From an uncultured Bacteroidales bacterium (GTDB taxonomy: Bacteria; Bacteroidota; Bacteroidia; Bacteroidales; F082): 64,000 bases of DNA. The DNA lies in NCBI GenBank assembly GCA_905234765.1, contig CAJOIF010000004.1:56047-120046 (forward strand). The letters run 5' to 3'. Position numbers and translations under genes: made by a program. The notes under the pieces were generated by a model. The model was given only the letters and a program-made list of their open reading frames with translations, had not been told where the DNA came from and ran no database searches. This document shows, one piece after another, positions 27,596-35,412 of this stretch (its first letter is position 1; every line of letters begins with the position of its first letter).

Positions 27596-28119
27596 CGGAC
27601 AGCAAAGATTGGGTGATTCGTGAACCCAAACAAATACCTTACGGTCATCCCAAACGCTCGTTGGGTGAAAAGATTCGCAAGGTTAAAAACACCATATTGT
27701 TCCGTTGGGCATACAATTGTCCGCTCAACTCGTGGCGTATCCAATTCCATCGTTGGCGCGGTTGCCATATCGGCAAAGGAGTTTACATAGGGCGGTTCTG
27801 CTTTTTGGACAATATGTATCCAGAATACATCTATATATACGATGGCGCCAGTATCAACGCTAATTCCATGATTTTGACGCATTTTAATCCGTTTGAGACA
27901 TTTAGTAAGGTGTTTACGGCGGAGGTGAAACCTACGATTATAGGTGAAAACGCCATCGTGGCGGTTCGTTGTACCATTATGCCCGGTGTAAGGTTGGGAA
28001 AATATGCAGTCGTTTCAAGTGGCTGCACCATCGAACAGGATGTGATGGATTACAATATGGTGCAGCAGGCAAACAAGTTGAAAAGTATTGATTTGAGAAG
28101 TCTTTTGGAAAGCGAATAA
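27592..28119 (+). CDS. Hexapeptide acyltransferase (LbH, WcaF/colanic acid type)
   Basis: 175-aa left-handed beta-helix protein: GCHIGKGVYIGRFCFLD, then ANSMILTHFNPF with a probable catalytic His, and IIGENAIVAVRCTIMPGVRLGKYAVVSSG. It may move the acyl group built on the adjacent ACP to a sugar hydroxyl or amine; normal acetyl-CoA use is also possible. ATGA overlap with the ACP gene. Confidence 0.85.
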   Translation: MTDSKDWVIREPKQIPYGHPKRSLGEKIRKVKNTILFRWAYNCPLNSWRIQFHRWRGCHIGKGVYIGRFCFLDNMYPEYIYIYDGASINANSMILTHFNPFETFSKVFTAEVKPTIIGENAIVAVRCTIMPGVRLGKYAVVSSGCTIEQDVMDYNMVQQANKLKSIDLRSLLESE

Positions 28120-28122
28120 GCT

Positions 28123-29226
28123 ATGAATGTATTAATTCAATTGAGCCATCCCGCTCATTTTCACTTATATAAGAATGTGGCCAAAAACTTGATAGAAGAC
28201 GGTCACAAGGTTTTTGTTTTGATCAAGACCAAAGATATTCTTGAGGATTTGTTGAAACAGTCAGGATTGCCGTATTACAATATCTTGAAAGAGGCCCATC
28301 GTAAGAGTAAGTTGGGAATATTTTGGGATATGTTGGTGCGTGATGGGCGCATGTTACGTTTTGTGAAGAAGCACAAAATAGATTTGCTGACGGGTTCGAC
28401 GGTTGAAGTGGCACAGGTGGGGTGGTTAACAAGGAGATATAGAGTGAATGCAGGCGAGGATGATATGCGAGTGGTGCCATTGGTACAAAAGCTTGGAGGT
28501 CCGTTTATGCAAACCTTATTGTCGCCTGTTGTGTGCGACAATTGGAAATTGGAGGCCAAATCAGTGAAGTATGCTTCCTACCATGAGTTGGCCTATTTAC
28601 ACCCCAATCATTTTCAAGCAGATAAAAGTGTCGTTGAACGGTATTTTCCTATAGATACGCCATATTTCATTCTTCGTTTCGCCAACTTGAACGCCCATCA
28701 CGATACAGGCATACAAGGCATCAATACCGAAATTGCCCAGCATCTGATTGACATTCTGAAACCTCATGGTCGTATCTTCATCACTTCAGAACGTGAACTG
28801 GAACCGCAGTTTGAGCCTTATCGCATCCAAATCAACACTTTGGATATGCACCATGTGATGGCCTTCTCTGACTTGTATATCGGCGATAGCCAGACGATGG
28901 CCGCCGAAGCGGGCGTGTTGGGCGTGCCTTTTGTGCGTTTCAACGACTTTGTGGGTCGCATAGGGTATCTCAATGAATTGGAAAATGAGTATCATTTAGG
29001 TTTCGGCATCAAGGCATCGGAAGAGGGCTCTGCGGAGAGAATGTATGATGTTGTTCGAGAACTACTTGCCATGCCTGATCTGAAAGAGGAATGGCAAGTC
29101 CGCCGCCAAAAGATGCTTTCAGAGAAAATCGATTACGCTCAGTTTTTGACTTGGTTCATCGAAAACTATCCAGAGAGTAAACAAATTATGAAAAACAATC
29201 CGGATTATCAATATAGATTTAGATAA
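28123..29226 (+). CDS. DUF354 family protein (GT-B-like)
   Basis: 367-aa protein starting NVLIQLSHPAHFHLYKNVA, a hallmark of DUF354, with GSTVEVAQVGWL and DLYIGDSQTMAAEAGVLGVPFVRF late in the chain. The fold resembles UDP-GlcNAc 2-epimerase and GT-B glycosyltransferases; the next gene is in fact a 2-epimerase, one base after its stop. Function uncharacterised; presumed glycosyltransferase or sugar-nucleotide enzyme of the polysaccharide. Confidence 0.8.
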   Translation: MNVLIQLSHPAHFHLYKNVAKNLIEDGHKVFVLIKTKDILEDLLKQSGLPYYNILKEAHRKSKLGIFWDMLVRDGRMLRFVKKHKIDLLTGSTVEVAQVGWLTRRYRVNAGEDDMRVVPLVQKLGGPFMQTLLSPVVCDNWKLEAKSVKYASYHELAYLHPNHFQADKSVVERYFPIDTPYFILRFANLNAHHDTGIQGINTEIAQHLIDILKPHGRIFITSERELEPQFEPYRIQINTLDMHHVMAFSDLYIGDSQTMAAEAGVLGVPFVRFNDFVGRIGYLNELENEYHLGFGIKASEEGSAERMYDVVRELLAMPDLKEEWQVRRQKMLSEKIDYAQFLTWFIENYPESKQIMKNNPDYQYRFR

Positions 29227-29227
29227 A

Positions 29228-30316
29228 ATGCATCATATTACCCTTATTGCGGGTGCACGACCCAATTTCATGAAGATTGCCCCTTTGATCCATGCCATAC
29301 AAAAGGCGAAAGGGGAGGGGAAAGACATCAGTTATCGTCTCGTGCATACGGGTCAGCACTACGATCGGCAGATGAGCGAGACTTTTTTTGAGGAGCTCAA
29401 CATTCCCAAACCGGATGTCAATTTAGGTTGTGGTGGTGGCACCCAAGCAGAGCAAACAGCTGCCATCATGGTGGCCTTTGAGAAGGACTTGATGGCTCAT
29501 CCCACTGACCTTGTCCTGGTGGTGGGCGATGTGACTTCTACTATGGCTTGTTCCATCGTGGCAAAGAAACTTTGCACCAAGGTGGCGCATGTGGAGGCGG
29601 GTATTCGTTCTTGGGATTTGACTATGCCAGAGGAGATCAACCGCATGGTGACAGACAGTCTGGCGGACTATTTCTTCACGACGTCAGAAGTTGCCAATGC
29701 CAACTTGCGCCGATTTGGAGTGGAGGAAAAGAACCTGTTTTTTGTCGGTAACGTGATGATTGACACTTTGTTGGCCAATCGTTCGCGGTTTGTCAAACCT
29801 GCCGTATATGACGACTTGTGCTTAAATCCTCAACAGTATTTGACCTTGACCATGCATCGTCCCGCCAACGTGGACGAGGCTGAAAAACTGAAGCGGCTGA
29901 TGAATGAGATTGTCACCAATGTGCAAGGCTTGCCTATTGTGTTTCCTATCCATCCGCGCACGGCGAAGATTTTCAAGGATTTGGGCATTGAAGCCCCCAA
30001 CTTGCATATCGTGGAACCGATGGGCTATTTGGAGTTCAATTACTTGGTGGAACGCTCAAAAGCAGTCATTACTGATAGTGGTGGCATCACCGAAGAAACT
30101 ACTGTAATGGGTGTGCCATGCATCACCTTGCGCGACAACACTGAGCGCCCCGAGACATGCACCATTGGTACCAACGAACTGATTGGCACTAATCCCGACA
30201 ATATCAAGCCAGCTTTGGACAAATTGTTTGCGGGTCAATGGAAGAAAGGCGGTATTCCACCGCTTTGGGACGGTCATGCCGCTGAACGGATTGTGGAGAT
30301 TTTGGCGAAACTGTGA
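29228..30316 (+). CDS. wecB: UDP-N-acetylglucosamine 2-epimerase (non-hydrolysing)
   Basis: Interconverts UDP-GlcNAc and UDP-ManNAc. 362 aa with GARPNFMKIAPLIHA, TGQHYDRQMSE, VEAGIRSWD, TMHRPANVDE and DSGGITEETTVMG, all conserved active-site segments. No UDP-ManNAc dehydrogenase (wecC) is in the window, so ManNAc itself or an unusual derivative may be the product used; a dehydrogenase could lie upstream of base 1. Confidence 0.94.
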   Translation: MHHITLIAGARPNFMKIAPLIHAIQKAKGEGKDISYRLVHTGQHYDRQMSETFFEELNIPKPDVNLGCGGGTQAEQTAAIMVAFEKDLMAHPTDLVLVVGDVTSTMACSIVAKKLCTKVAHVEAGIRSWDLTMPEEINRMVTDSLADYFFTTSEVANANLRRFGVEEKNLFFVGNVMIDTLLANRSRFVKPAVYDDLCLNPQQYLTLTMHRPANVDEAEKLKRLMNEIVTNVQGLPIVFPIHPRTAKIFKDLGIEAPNLHIVEPMGYLEFNYLVERSKAVITDSGGITEETTVMGVPCITLRDNTERPETCTIGTNELIGTNPDNIKPALDKLFAGQWKKGGIPPLWDGHAAERIVEILAKL

Positions 30317-30318
30317 GA

Positions 30319-31116
30319 ATGGATTTTACCTTAAGGAAATATTCCCAGCTGTTGGTTGGCCTTCAAGATAAAGGCTATTGTTTTTTGACCTTTTCCGACT
30401 ATTGCGAACAAAAGGACGCATTACAAGATGTTCGTTTCGTGATTCTCCGCCACGATGTGGATTTGAAAGCTAATAATGCTCTTGCGACTGCTAAAATCGA
30501 ACAATCAATGGGCATTCAGGCCTCCTATTATTTTCGCATCGTAGAGCAAAGTAACCAACCTGAAATCATTAGCGCTATTGTGGATTTAGGCCATGAAATC
30601 GGGTATCATTACGAGGATATGGCGATTTGTGGCGGCAATCCAGAAATGGCAATGGAACATTTTCAACGTCAGTTGACCTATTTCCGGCAATTCTATCCCG
30701 TCAAGACCATCTGTATGCACGGCTCTCCCCGTAGTAGGTTTGATGGTCGGGATTTGTGGAAAAAATTTGATTATCATGACTTTGGAATAATTGGAGAACC
30801 ATATTTTGATGTTGATTTTTCAAAGGTGTTTTATCTGACGGATACAGGTCGTCGATGGGATGGTTTCAATGTGAGTGTGAGGGATAAAGTGCCAATTTAT
30901 CAAGATAAATGGATAAAGGAAGGATTGGTTTTTCATACTACTGAAGACATCATTTGTGCAATAAAATCTAGGAAGTTGCCACCGCAATTGTTGATCACTA
31001 CACATCCGCAAAGGTGGACCAACAATTGTTGGGAATGGACAAAGGAATGGATGGTTCAGGGAATGAAAAATACCATTAAACGGAGAATTGTGCGCAAAAT
31101 GGATAACAAAGTCTGA
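30319..31116 (+). CDS. Polysaccharide deacetylase-superfamily protein (WbmS/NodB-like)
   Basis: 265-aa protein with RHDVDLKANNALATA (metal-binding Asp-Val-Asp), ASYYFRI, GHEIGYHYED and CMHGSPRSRFD, the strand order of the carbohydrate esterase 4/NodB fold. Relatives in O-antigen loci are called WbmS. It may N-deacetylate a HexNAc. GTG 30313 would give a 4-bp overlap with wecB, but ATG 30319 fits as well. Last gene of the long sugar-assembly operon; a new promoter follows. Confidence 0.72.
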   Translation: MDFTLRKYSQLLVGLQDKGYCFLTFSDYCEQKDALQDVRFVILRHDVDLKANNALATAKIEQSMGIQASYYFRIVEQSNQPEIISAIVDLGHEIGYHYEDMAICGGNPEMAMEHFQRQLTYFRQFYPVKTICMHGSPRSRFDGRDLWKKFDYHDFGIIGEPYFDVDFSKVFYLTDTGRRWDGFNVSVRDKVPIYQDKWIKEGLVFHTTEDIICAIKSRKLPPQLLITTHPQRWTNNCWEWTKEWMVQGMKNTIKRRIVRKMDNKV

Positions 31117-31120
31117 TGTG

Positions 31121-31153
31121 TTGTTGGCAATCAACAAATATTTTGTATTTTTG
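31121..31153 (+). promoter_or_regulatory. Bacteroidetes-type promoter for the export-control genes
   Basis: TTGTTGG (31121-31127) as -33 element and TATTTTTG (31146-31153) as -7 element, separated by about 18-19 bases, upstream of the wza ATG at 31182. It suggests that wza, the kinase and the phosphatase can be expressed apart from the upstream operon. Confidence 0.8.
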
Positions 31154-31181
31154 CACATTATATGATAATAATATTGTAAGT

Positions 31182-31985
31182 ATGTTACTGAAAACGAATA
31201 AAATAGCTTTATTATTTCTTGTTGTTGGTATGGCTGTGATGTCTACATCCTGCGTCACCAAAAAGCATGTGCGTTATTTGCAAGACATGCCCAAGGAAGG
31301 TATGCCTATCAATGAGTATTTGGAAGCGACTGTCGCTCCGTACGACGAACTTCGCATTTATGTGTTGAGCAACACGGGAAAGGACGACGAATTGGTGAAG
31401 CCGTTTAATGTGTTGGGCGGTCACTTGAACCAAAATAACGCACAACAAGGATACGGCTATCTCGTTGATCCGAATGGCAACATTAATTTCCCCGTGTTGG
31501 GCGAGGTTCACGTGGAGGGGTTGACTCGTCTTCAGGTGCAGGACACCATAGCCGCACAACTAATCCGAAACGGATACCTGAAAGATCCTTTGGTGGTGGC
31601 TCGTTTCATGAATTTCAGGGTCTATATGCTGACTAGTTCTGGGGGTAAGGTTCTCAACATCTCCAACGAGCGTTGTACTTTCCTTGAAGCCCTAGCCATG
31701 GCAGGTGGTTTGGACTGGTACACGCGCCGCGACCGTATAGGCGTGATGCGCGAAGTGGGTGGCAAACGGGTAGTGCATTACCTTGACCCGCGCTCCACGG
31801 CCATATTTGACGACGAGTTCTTCCTGTTGCAACAGAACGACATTATCTTCACCGAAGAGCGTTCATACAAGTTCTTTACCAACAATTTCAATACAGTGAT
31901 ATCATTGATTTCGTCAGTCGCTTCGTTAGTAACGATATATAGTTTGTACGTGACGTTCTCCAATATAGCGAAGAATCCCAATTAA
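31182..31985 (+). CDS. wza: Polysaccharide export outer-membrane lipoprotein (Wza/OPX)
   Basis: 267-aa lipoprotein with signal peptide and lipobox MSTSC (Cys24). The export-sugar domain follows (YRLVDPNGNINFPVLGEVHVEGLT-type sequence around 105-130) and then a SLBB-like segment (NISNERCTFLEALAMAGGL). The C-terminal hydrophobic stretch near 245-262 could form the outer-membrane helix ring. It would take polymer from the inner-membrane machinery to the cell surface. The ATG at 31182 is chosen over 31116 because the signal peptide begins there and the promoter lies between them. Confidence 0.92.
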   Translation: MLLKTNKIALLFLVVGMAVMSTSCVTKKHVRYLQDMPKEGMPINEYLEATVAPYDELRIYVLSNTGKDDELVKPFNVLGGHLNQNNAQQGYGYLVDPNGNINFPVLGEVHVEGLTRLQVQDTIAAQLIRNGYLKDPLVVARFMNFRVYMLTSSGGKVLNISNERCTFLEALAMAGGLDWYTRRDRIGVMREVGGKRVVHYLDPRSTAIFDDEFFLLQQNDIIFTEERSYKFFTNNFNTVISLISSVASLVTIYSLYVTFSNIAKNPN

Positions 31986-32027
31986 AGTACAGTTTATCCG
32001 ATTGGCAATATAAAAACATCAAGTGCT

Positions 32028-34607
32028 ATGGCAATGGATATTGACAACAGCTTAAAGGCTGCCAATAACAATACAGCTAACGCGAACAAAAGACCCGAAG
32101 ACCTCACTTCGTTTTTCGACGATAGTGCCAACAGCGGGTTCAAATTCAAGGATTTGGTATTCTTGGTTTTGCGAAACCTCCCTTGGTTTTTGGTTTTCGC
32201 CCTCATCGGTGGGGTGATAGCCATGTATAGGGTGAAGGGTGAGGAAAAGATTTATTCTAGCCATGCCTCCTTGCTGATCAAGTCACAAGCCAGCAGTGGC
32301 TCTGAGTCGCTTAGGGGCTCAACTGCCTTGAACTCCATTCAAGGCAATGGATTGTTTATCAGTAGTATCAACAACGAGATTATGGTGATGAAGTCGCAGA
32401 CCAATATGGAGAATATGGTGCGCAGGCTCAACCTGAATGTCTCGTATGTGTATATTACCAAAGTCGCAAAGCGGAATAGGGATTTGTATAAGGACAGTCC
32501 TGTCGAGGTGCTGTTCCCGGAAATGGATGAGCAAGCGCGGGCATCGTTTACGCTGAAACCATACGATAACAATCATGTGATTTTGGACGGTTTTGGAGGC
32601 AGCATACCAGCCATGAAGGTCAGGCTTAATGACACCGTGATTTCGCCCATTGGCAAGTTGGTAGTGAAGCCCACTTGGCGTTATCCCGATTTCATCAACA
32701 CTTCTATCACGGTGACGCATCGTCCGCTCTCTTCTGTGGCCTCGCATTATCGTGGGAGTATTTCCGTGAGACGCGACAGCGAGAAGAACGCTATTTTGAG
32801 ACTCTCATTACGCGACACCTCTCCTCAACGTGCCGCTGACGTGCTGAATACCTTGATGGATGTCTACAATCAGGAGTCTATCGACGACCAGCAACGAGTG
32901 CTCGACTATACGGAGAAATTCATCAATGACCGTATCGAATACTTGATGGAGGACATTGACGAGTATGAACAAGTGTCCGTCGACTTTAAGCGCAGCCACA
33001 ATATCATCGACACGAAGAGTTATGGACAAGCTTATGTCGCGGCCAGCGCAGCTCTAACTGAGGAGGCCAAAAAGCTTGATGAACAAGCCGATATGGTGCG
33101 CTATCTCCTCAATTTCATGAAGAATAACACAGACCAACGTATTCCTGTGGGTGTGGTGGAGGTGTCTTCGGAAGCTGCTGCTATCATCAAGCAGTATAAT
33201 GACAATTTGGTGAGTATTGAGAAATACAAGGCCGATGGAACTATCAACAACCCTGTTGCTCAAGACCTGATGGATCAACAGGTTAGTATTCATGCCAACA
33301 TTGTTTCCGTATTGCAGGCCAATCTCATGTCGCTGGAGGACCGTATAGAGGCGGCTAACCATGAACGCAACATTGCTAACTCGCAAATTCAAAGCGTCCC
33401 CGTGGCCCAATTGGAGCTCAACTCGGTGTTGCGTATGCAAGGTATCAAGGAAAAGCTTTATCTGCAACTGCTGACCAAACGTGAAGAATTGTTGATTGCC
33501 AGTCCACAGTTGGAGGCGGCTGGTAAGGTGATTGATTATGCGTACCCCAATAACAAGCCTATTGCCCCTGACGAGAAGAAGATGATTCTGTTTGGAATAT
33601 TGATAGGCCTTGCCATTCCTGTCGCTTTCCTGTTGCTTAAGAATTTGCTTGACACGACAATTCATGATAGGGTAGATGTTCAGAAGACCTCCAACATTCC
33701 TTTCCTCGGCGATGTGCCATTGGAAAAGGATGTTCAGGGTCATGTCATCATGGTTCGGGAGAATGGACGAGACTCGCTTTCGGAGTCGTTCCGCCTGATA
33801 CGATCCAGTCTGGAATACATGAAAGACCGCAAGTCAGGAGGCCATGTCATCATGTTCACTTCGTTTATGGTCTCTTCGGGAAAGACATTCGTTTCCACCA
33901 ATTTGTCCACCAGTTTTGCGTTGGCGAAGAGAAAGACCTTGCTCATCGACTTGGACATTCGTAAAGGTACCCTGTTCAAGGTGTTCAATGTGGGCACACG
34001 CGCAGGTGTTTCCAACTATTTGTCAGGAAAGACGGATAGTATAGACGACATTATTTATTCCGATCCTAACACGCCTTATCTCGACATTATCTTCTCGGGT
34101 CCCGTCCCGCCCAATCCGGCTGAGTTGTTGATGAGTACCCGTTTGGATGACTTGATTGCGGAGTTGCGCAAACGTTATGAATACATCTTCCTTGATAATG
34201 TACCGGTGGGTATGGTGGCCGACTCTGATATTGTGAAGCGTGTTGCAGATACTACCATCATGGTGCTGCGTGCGGGTAAGACCGACAAGCGCTTGCTCTT
34301 CGACGTCGATAAGTTCTATAAGGACGGCAAGTATCCCAACATTTGTGTCGTGCTCAACGGCGTGAACAAGAAGAGACGTGGCTATGGATACGGTTATGGC
34401 TATGGATACGGTTATGGCTATGGATACGGTTATGGCTACGGATACGGTTATGGCTACGGATACGGTTATGGCTACGGATACGGCAATGAGGAGGAGGAAA
34501 AGAAAAAGAAGAAATGGTACAACAAGTTATTCCGTAGGCATCACCATCATCACCACCACCATCATTCAAGCAGCGTGCAAAAGAAGAATGACGACGGCAA
34601 GGAATAA
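32028..34607 (+). CDS. wzc: Wzc-type chain-length regulator / bacterial tyrosine kinase with (Gly-Tyr)17 tail
   Basis: 859-aa polysaccharide co-polymerase. An N-terminal membrane helix (about 47-67) and a second one (about 520-540) flank a large periplasmic coiled-coil domain; the cytoplasmic BY-kinase has Walker A around 612-620 (SSGKT), Walker A' LLIDLDIRKG and Walker B-like YIFLDN. The C-terminal tail is 17 consecutive Gly-Tyr pairs (785-818), then an acidic and a lysine run, nine His and a charged end. Wzc tails carry a tyrosine cluster that is autophosphorylated in trans; here it is extreme. The PHP phosphatase follows 9 bases downstream. Confidence 0.93.
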   Translation: MAMDIDNSLKAANNNTANANKRPEDLTSFFDDSANSGFKFKDLVFLVLRNLPWFLVFALIGGVIAMYRVKGEEKIYSSHASLLIKSQASSGSESLRGSTALNSIQGNGLFISSINNEIMVMKSQTNMENMVRRLNLNVSYVYITKVAKRNRDLYKDSPVEVLFPEMDEQARASFTLKPYDNNHVILDGFGGSIPAMKVRLNDTVISPIGKLVVKPTWRYPDFINTSITVTHRPLSSVASHYRGSISVRRDSEKNAILRLSLRDTSPQRAADVLNTLMDVYNQESIDDQQRVLDYTEKFINDRIEYLMEDIDEYEQVSVDFKRSHNIIDTKSYGQAYVAASAALTEEAKKLDEQADMVRYLLNFMKNNTDQRIPVGVVEVSSEAAAIIKQYNDNLVSIEKYKADGTINNPVAQDLMDQQVSIHANIVSVLQANLMSLEDRIEAANHERNIANSQIQSVPVAQLELNSVLRMQGIKEKLYLQLLTKREELLIASPQLEAAGKVIDYAYPNNKPIAPDEKKMILFGILIGLAIPVAFLLLKNLLDTTIHDRVDVQKTSNIPFLGDVPLEKDVQGHVIMVRENGRDSLSESFRLIRSSLEYMKDRKSGGHVIMFTSFMVSSGKTFVSTNLSTSFALAKRKTLLIDLDIRKGTLFKVFNVGTRAGVSNYLSGKTDSIDDIIYSDPNTPYLDIIFSGPVPPNPAELLMSTRLDDLIAELRKRYEYIFLDNVPVGMVADSDIVKRVADTTIMVLRAGKTDKRLLFDVDKFYKDGKYPNICVVLNGVNKKRRGYGYGYGYGYGYGYGYGYGYGYGYGYGYGYGYGYGNEEEEKKKKKWYNKLFRRHHHHHHHHHSSSVQKKNDDGKE
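34380..34481 (+). repeat. 18-bp tandem repeat coding the Gly-Tyr tail
   Basis: Five full units and a partial sixth of GGCTATGGATACGGTTAT or its GGCTAC variant, in frame, giving 17 Gly-Tyr pairs. Units 1-3 have TAT and units 4-6 TAC at the second codon, so the array grew by duplication of blocks. Because the unit is a multiple of three, copy-number changes would lengthen or shorten the tyrosine tail without breaking the frame. Confidence 0.95.
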
Positions 34608-34616
34608 TTGAAGCAT

Positions 34617-35345
34617 ATGTTCTTTTTTCGTAACAAGCTGCCAGAAGGCATTTTTCAAGGTGCTGTAGACGTGCATTGCCACCTGTTGCCAGGTGTTGAC
34701 GACGGTTTCCCGTCTGTCGAGAAGTCTCTCCATGCATTGAAAAAGTTGGAGGAGCATGGTATAGAACGGATGGTGCTTACGCCGCATTTCATGAAGGAGT
34801 ATCCAGATAACCACCGCGCTGCTATCGCGTCGAAGTTTGAGGCGTATAAGGCCGAGGCAGCCAAGGTGAGCCATATTGAGTTGCATCTTGGTGCCGAGTA
34901 TATGCTTGATGCCTGTTTTATGGAACACTTCAAGGAGGGCTATCTGACTTTGGACAAAGCGGGGAAACATGTGCTTTGCGAGACATCGTATCTGATGTAT
35001 GAGCAGAATGTCACCCAAATGATTTATGATATTATGTGTGTCGATTTTCAGCCGATTATCGCCCATCCGGAACGTTACGAGTATGCTGTCAAGGATAATT
35101 ATTTCCGCTGGAAGGACAAAAGATACAAGTTTCAATTGAATTTGCTTTCGTTGGCAGGTGCCTATGGACATCTGGCCCAAGTCAAGTCACATTATCTGCT
35201 TAAGGAGGGCATGTATGACTATGTGGGCTCTGATATGCACGGACTTGACAACTACCGTCGTTTCTTCCCCGATATTCGGTTGAGCAGGAAGGAGTTGGGG
35301 CAGTTTGAACAGTTGTTGGAGAACAATAAGAAACTGGTAGGCTGA
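34617..35345 (+). CDS. CpsB/CapC-family tyrosine-protein phosphatase (PHP fold)
   Basis: Metal-dependent phosphatase that removes phosphate from the kinase tail and resets polysaccharide export. 242 aa with AVDVHCHLLPGVDDG (PHP metal ligands), LTPHFMKEYP, LHLGAEYMLD, IIAHPERYEY and GSDMHGLDN. ATG 34617 is chosen; the TTG at 34608 in frame is less likely. In most Proteobacteria the partner is the unrelated Wzb; the PHP type is usual in Firmicutes and Bacteroidetes. Last gene of the + strand locus, followed by a strong terminator. Confidence 0.9.
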   Translation: MFFFRNKLPEGIFQGAVDVHCHLLPGVDDGFPSVEKSLHALKKLEEHGIERMVLTPHFMKEYPDNHRAAIASKFEAYKAEAAKVSHIELHLGAEYMLDACFMEHFKEGYLTLDKAGKHVLCETSYLMYEQNVTQMIYDIMCVDFQPIIAHPERYEYAVKDNYFRWKDKRYKFQLNLLSLAGAYGHLAQVKSHYLLKEGMYDYVGSDMHGLDNYRRFFPDIRLSRKELGQFEQLLENNKKLVG

Positions 35346-35367
35346 TTTTGCCTATATAATGAAACAG

Positions 35368-35397
35368 CAATCCCGGTGAGAATACTCATCGGGATTG
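35368..35397. terminator. Bidirectional terminator hairpin between convergent operons
   Basis: CAATCCCGGTGAG and CTCATCGGGATTG pair over 13 bp with one G-T wobble around an AATA loop. TTTCGTTT follows on the + strand, and A-rich sequence before the stem gives T-rich sequence on the - strand, so it can serve both the polysaccharide locus and the patatin operon. Confidence 0.88.
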
Positions 35398-35412
35398 TTT
35401 CGTTTATGGCGT

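Noticed and set aside
34380..34481. CRISPR or non-coding satellite
   Set aside because: The 18-bp units are in frame inside wzc and code Gly-Tyr pairs.
34530..34570. His-tag from cloning vector
   Set aside because: The run lies within a natural charged tail with mixed codons, in native context with the phosphatase gene following.
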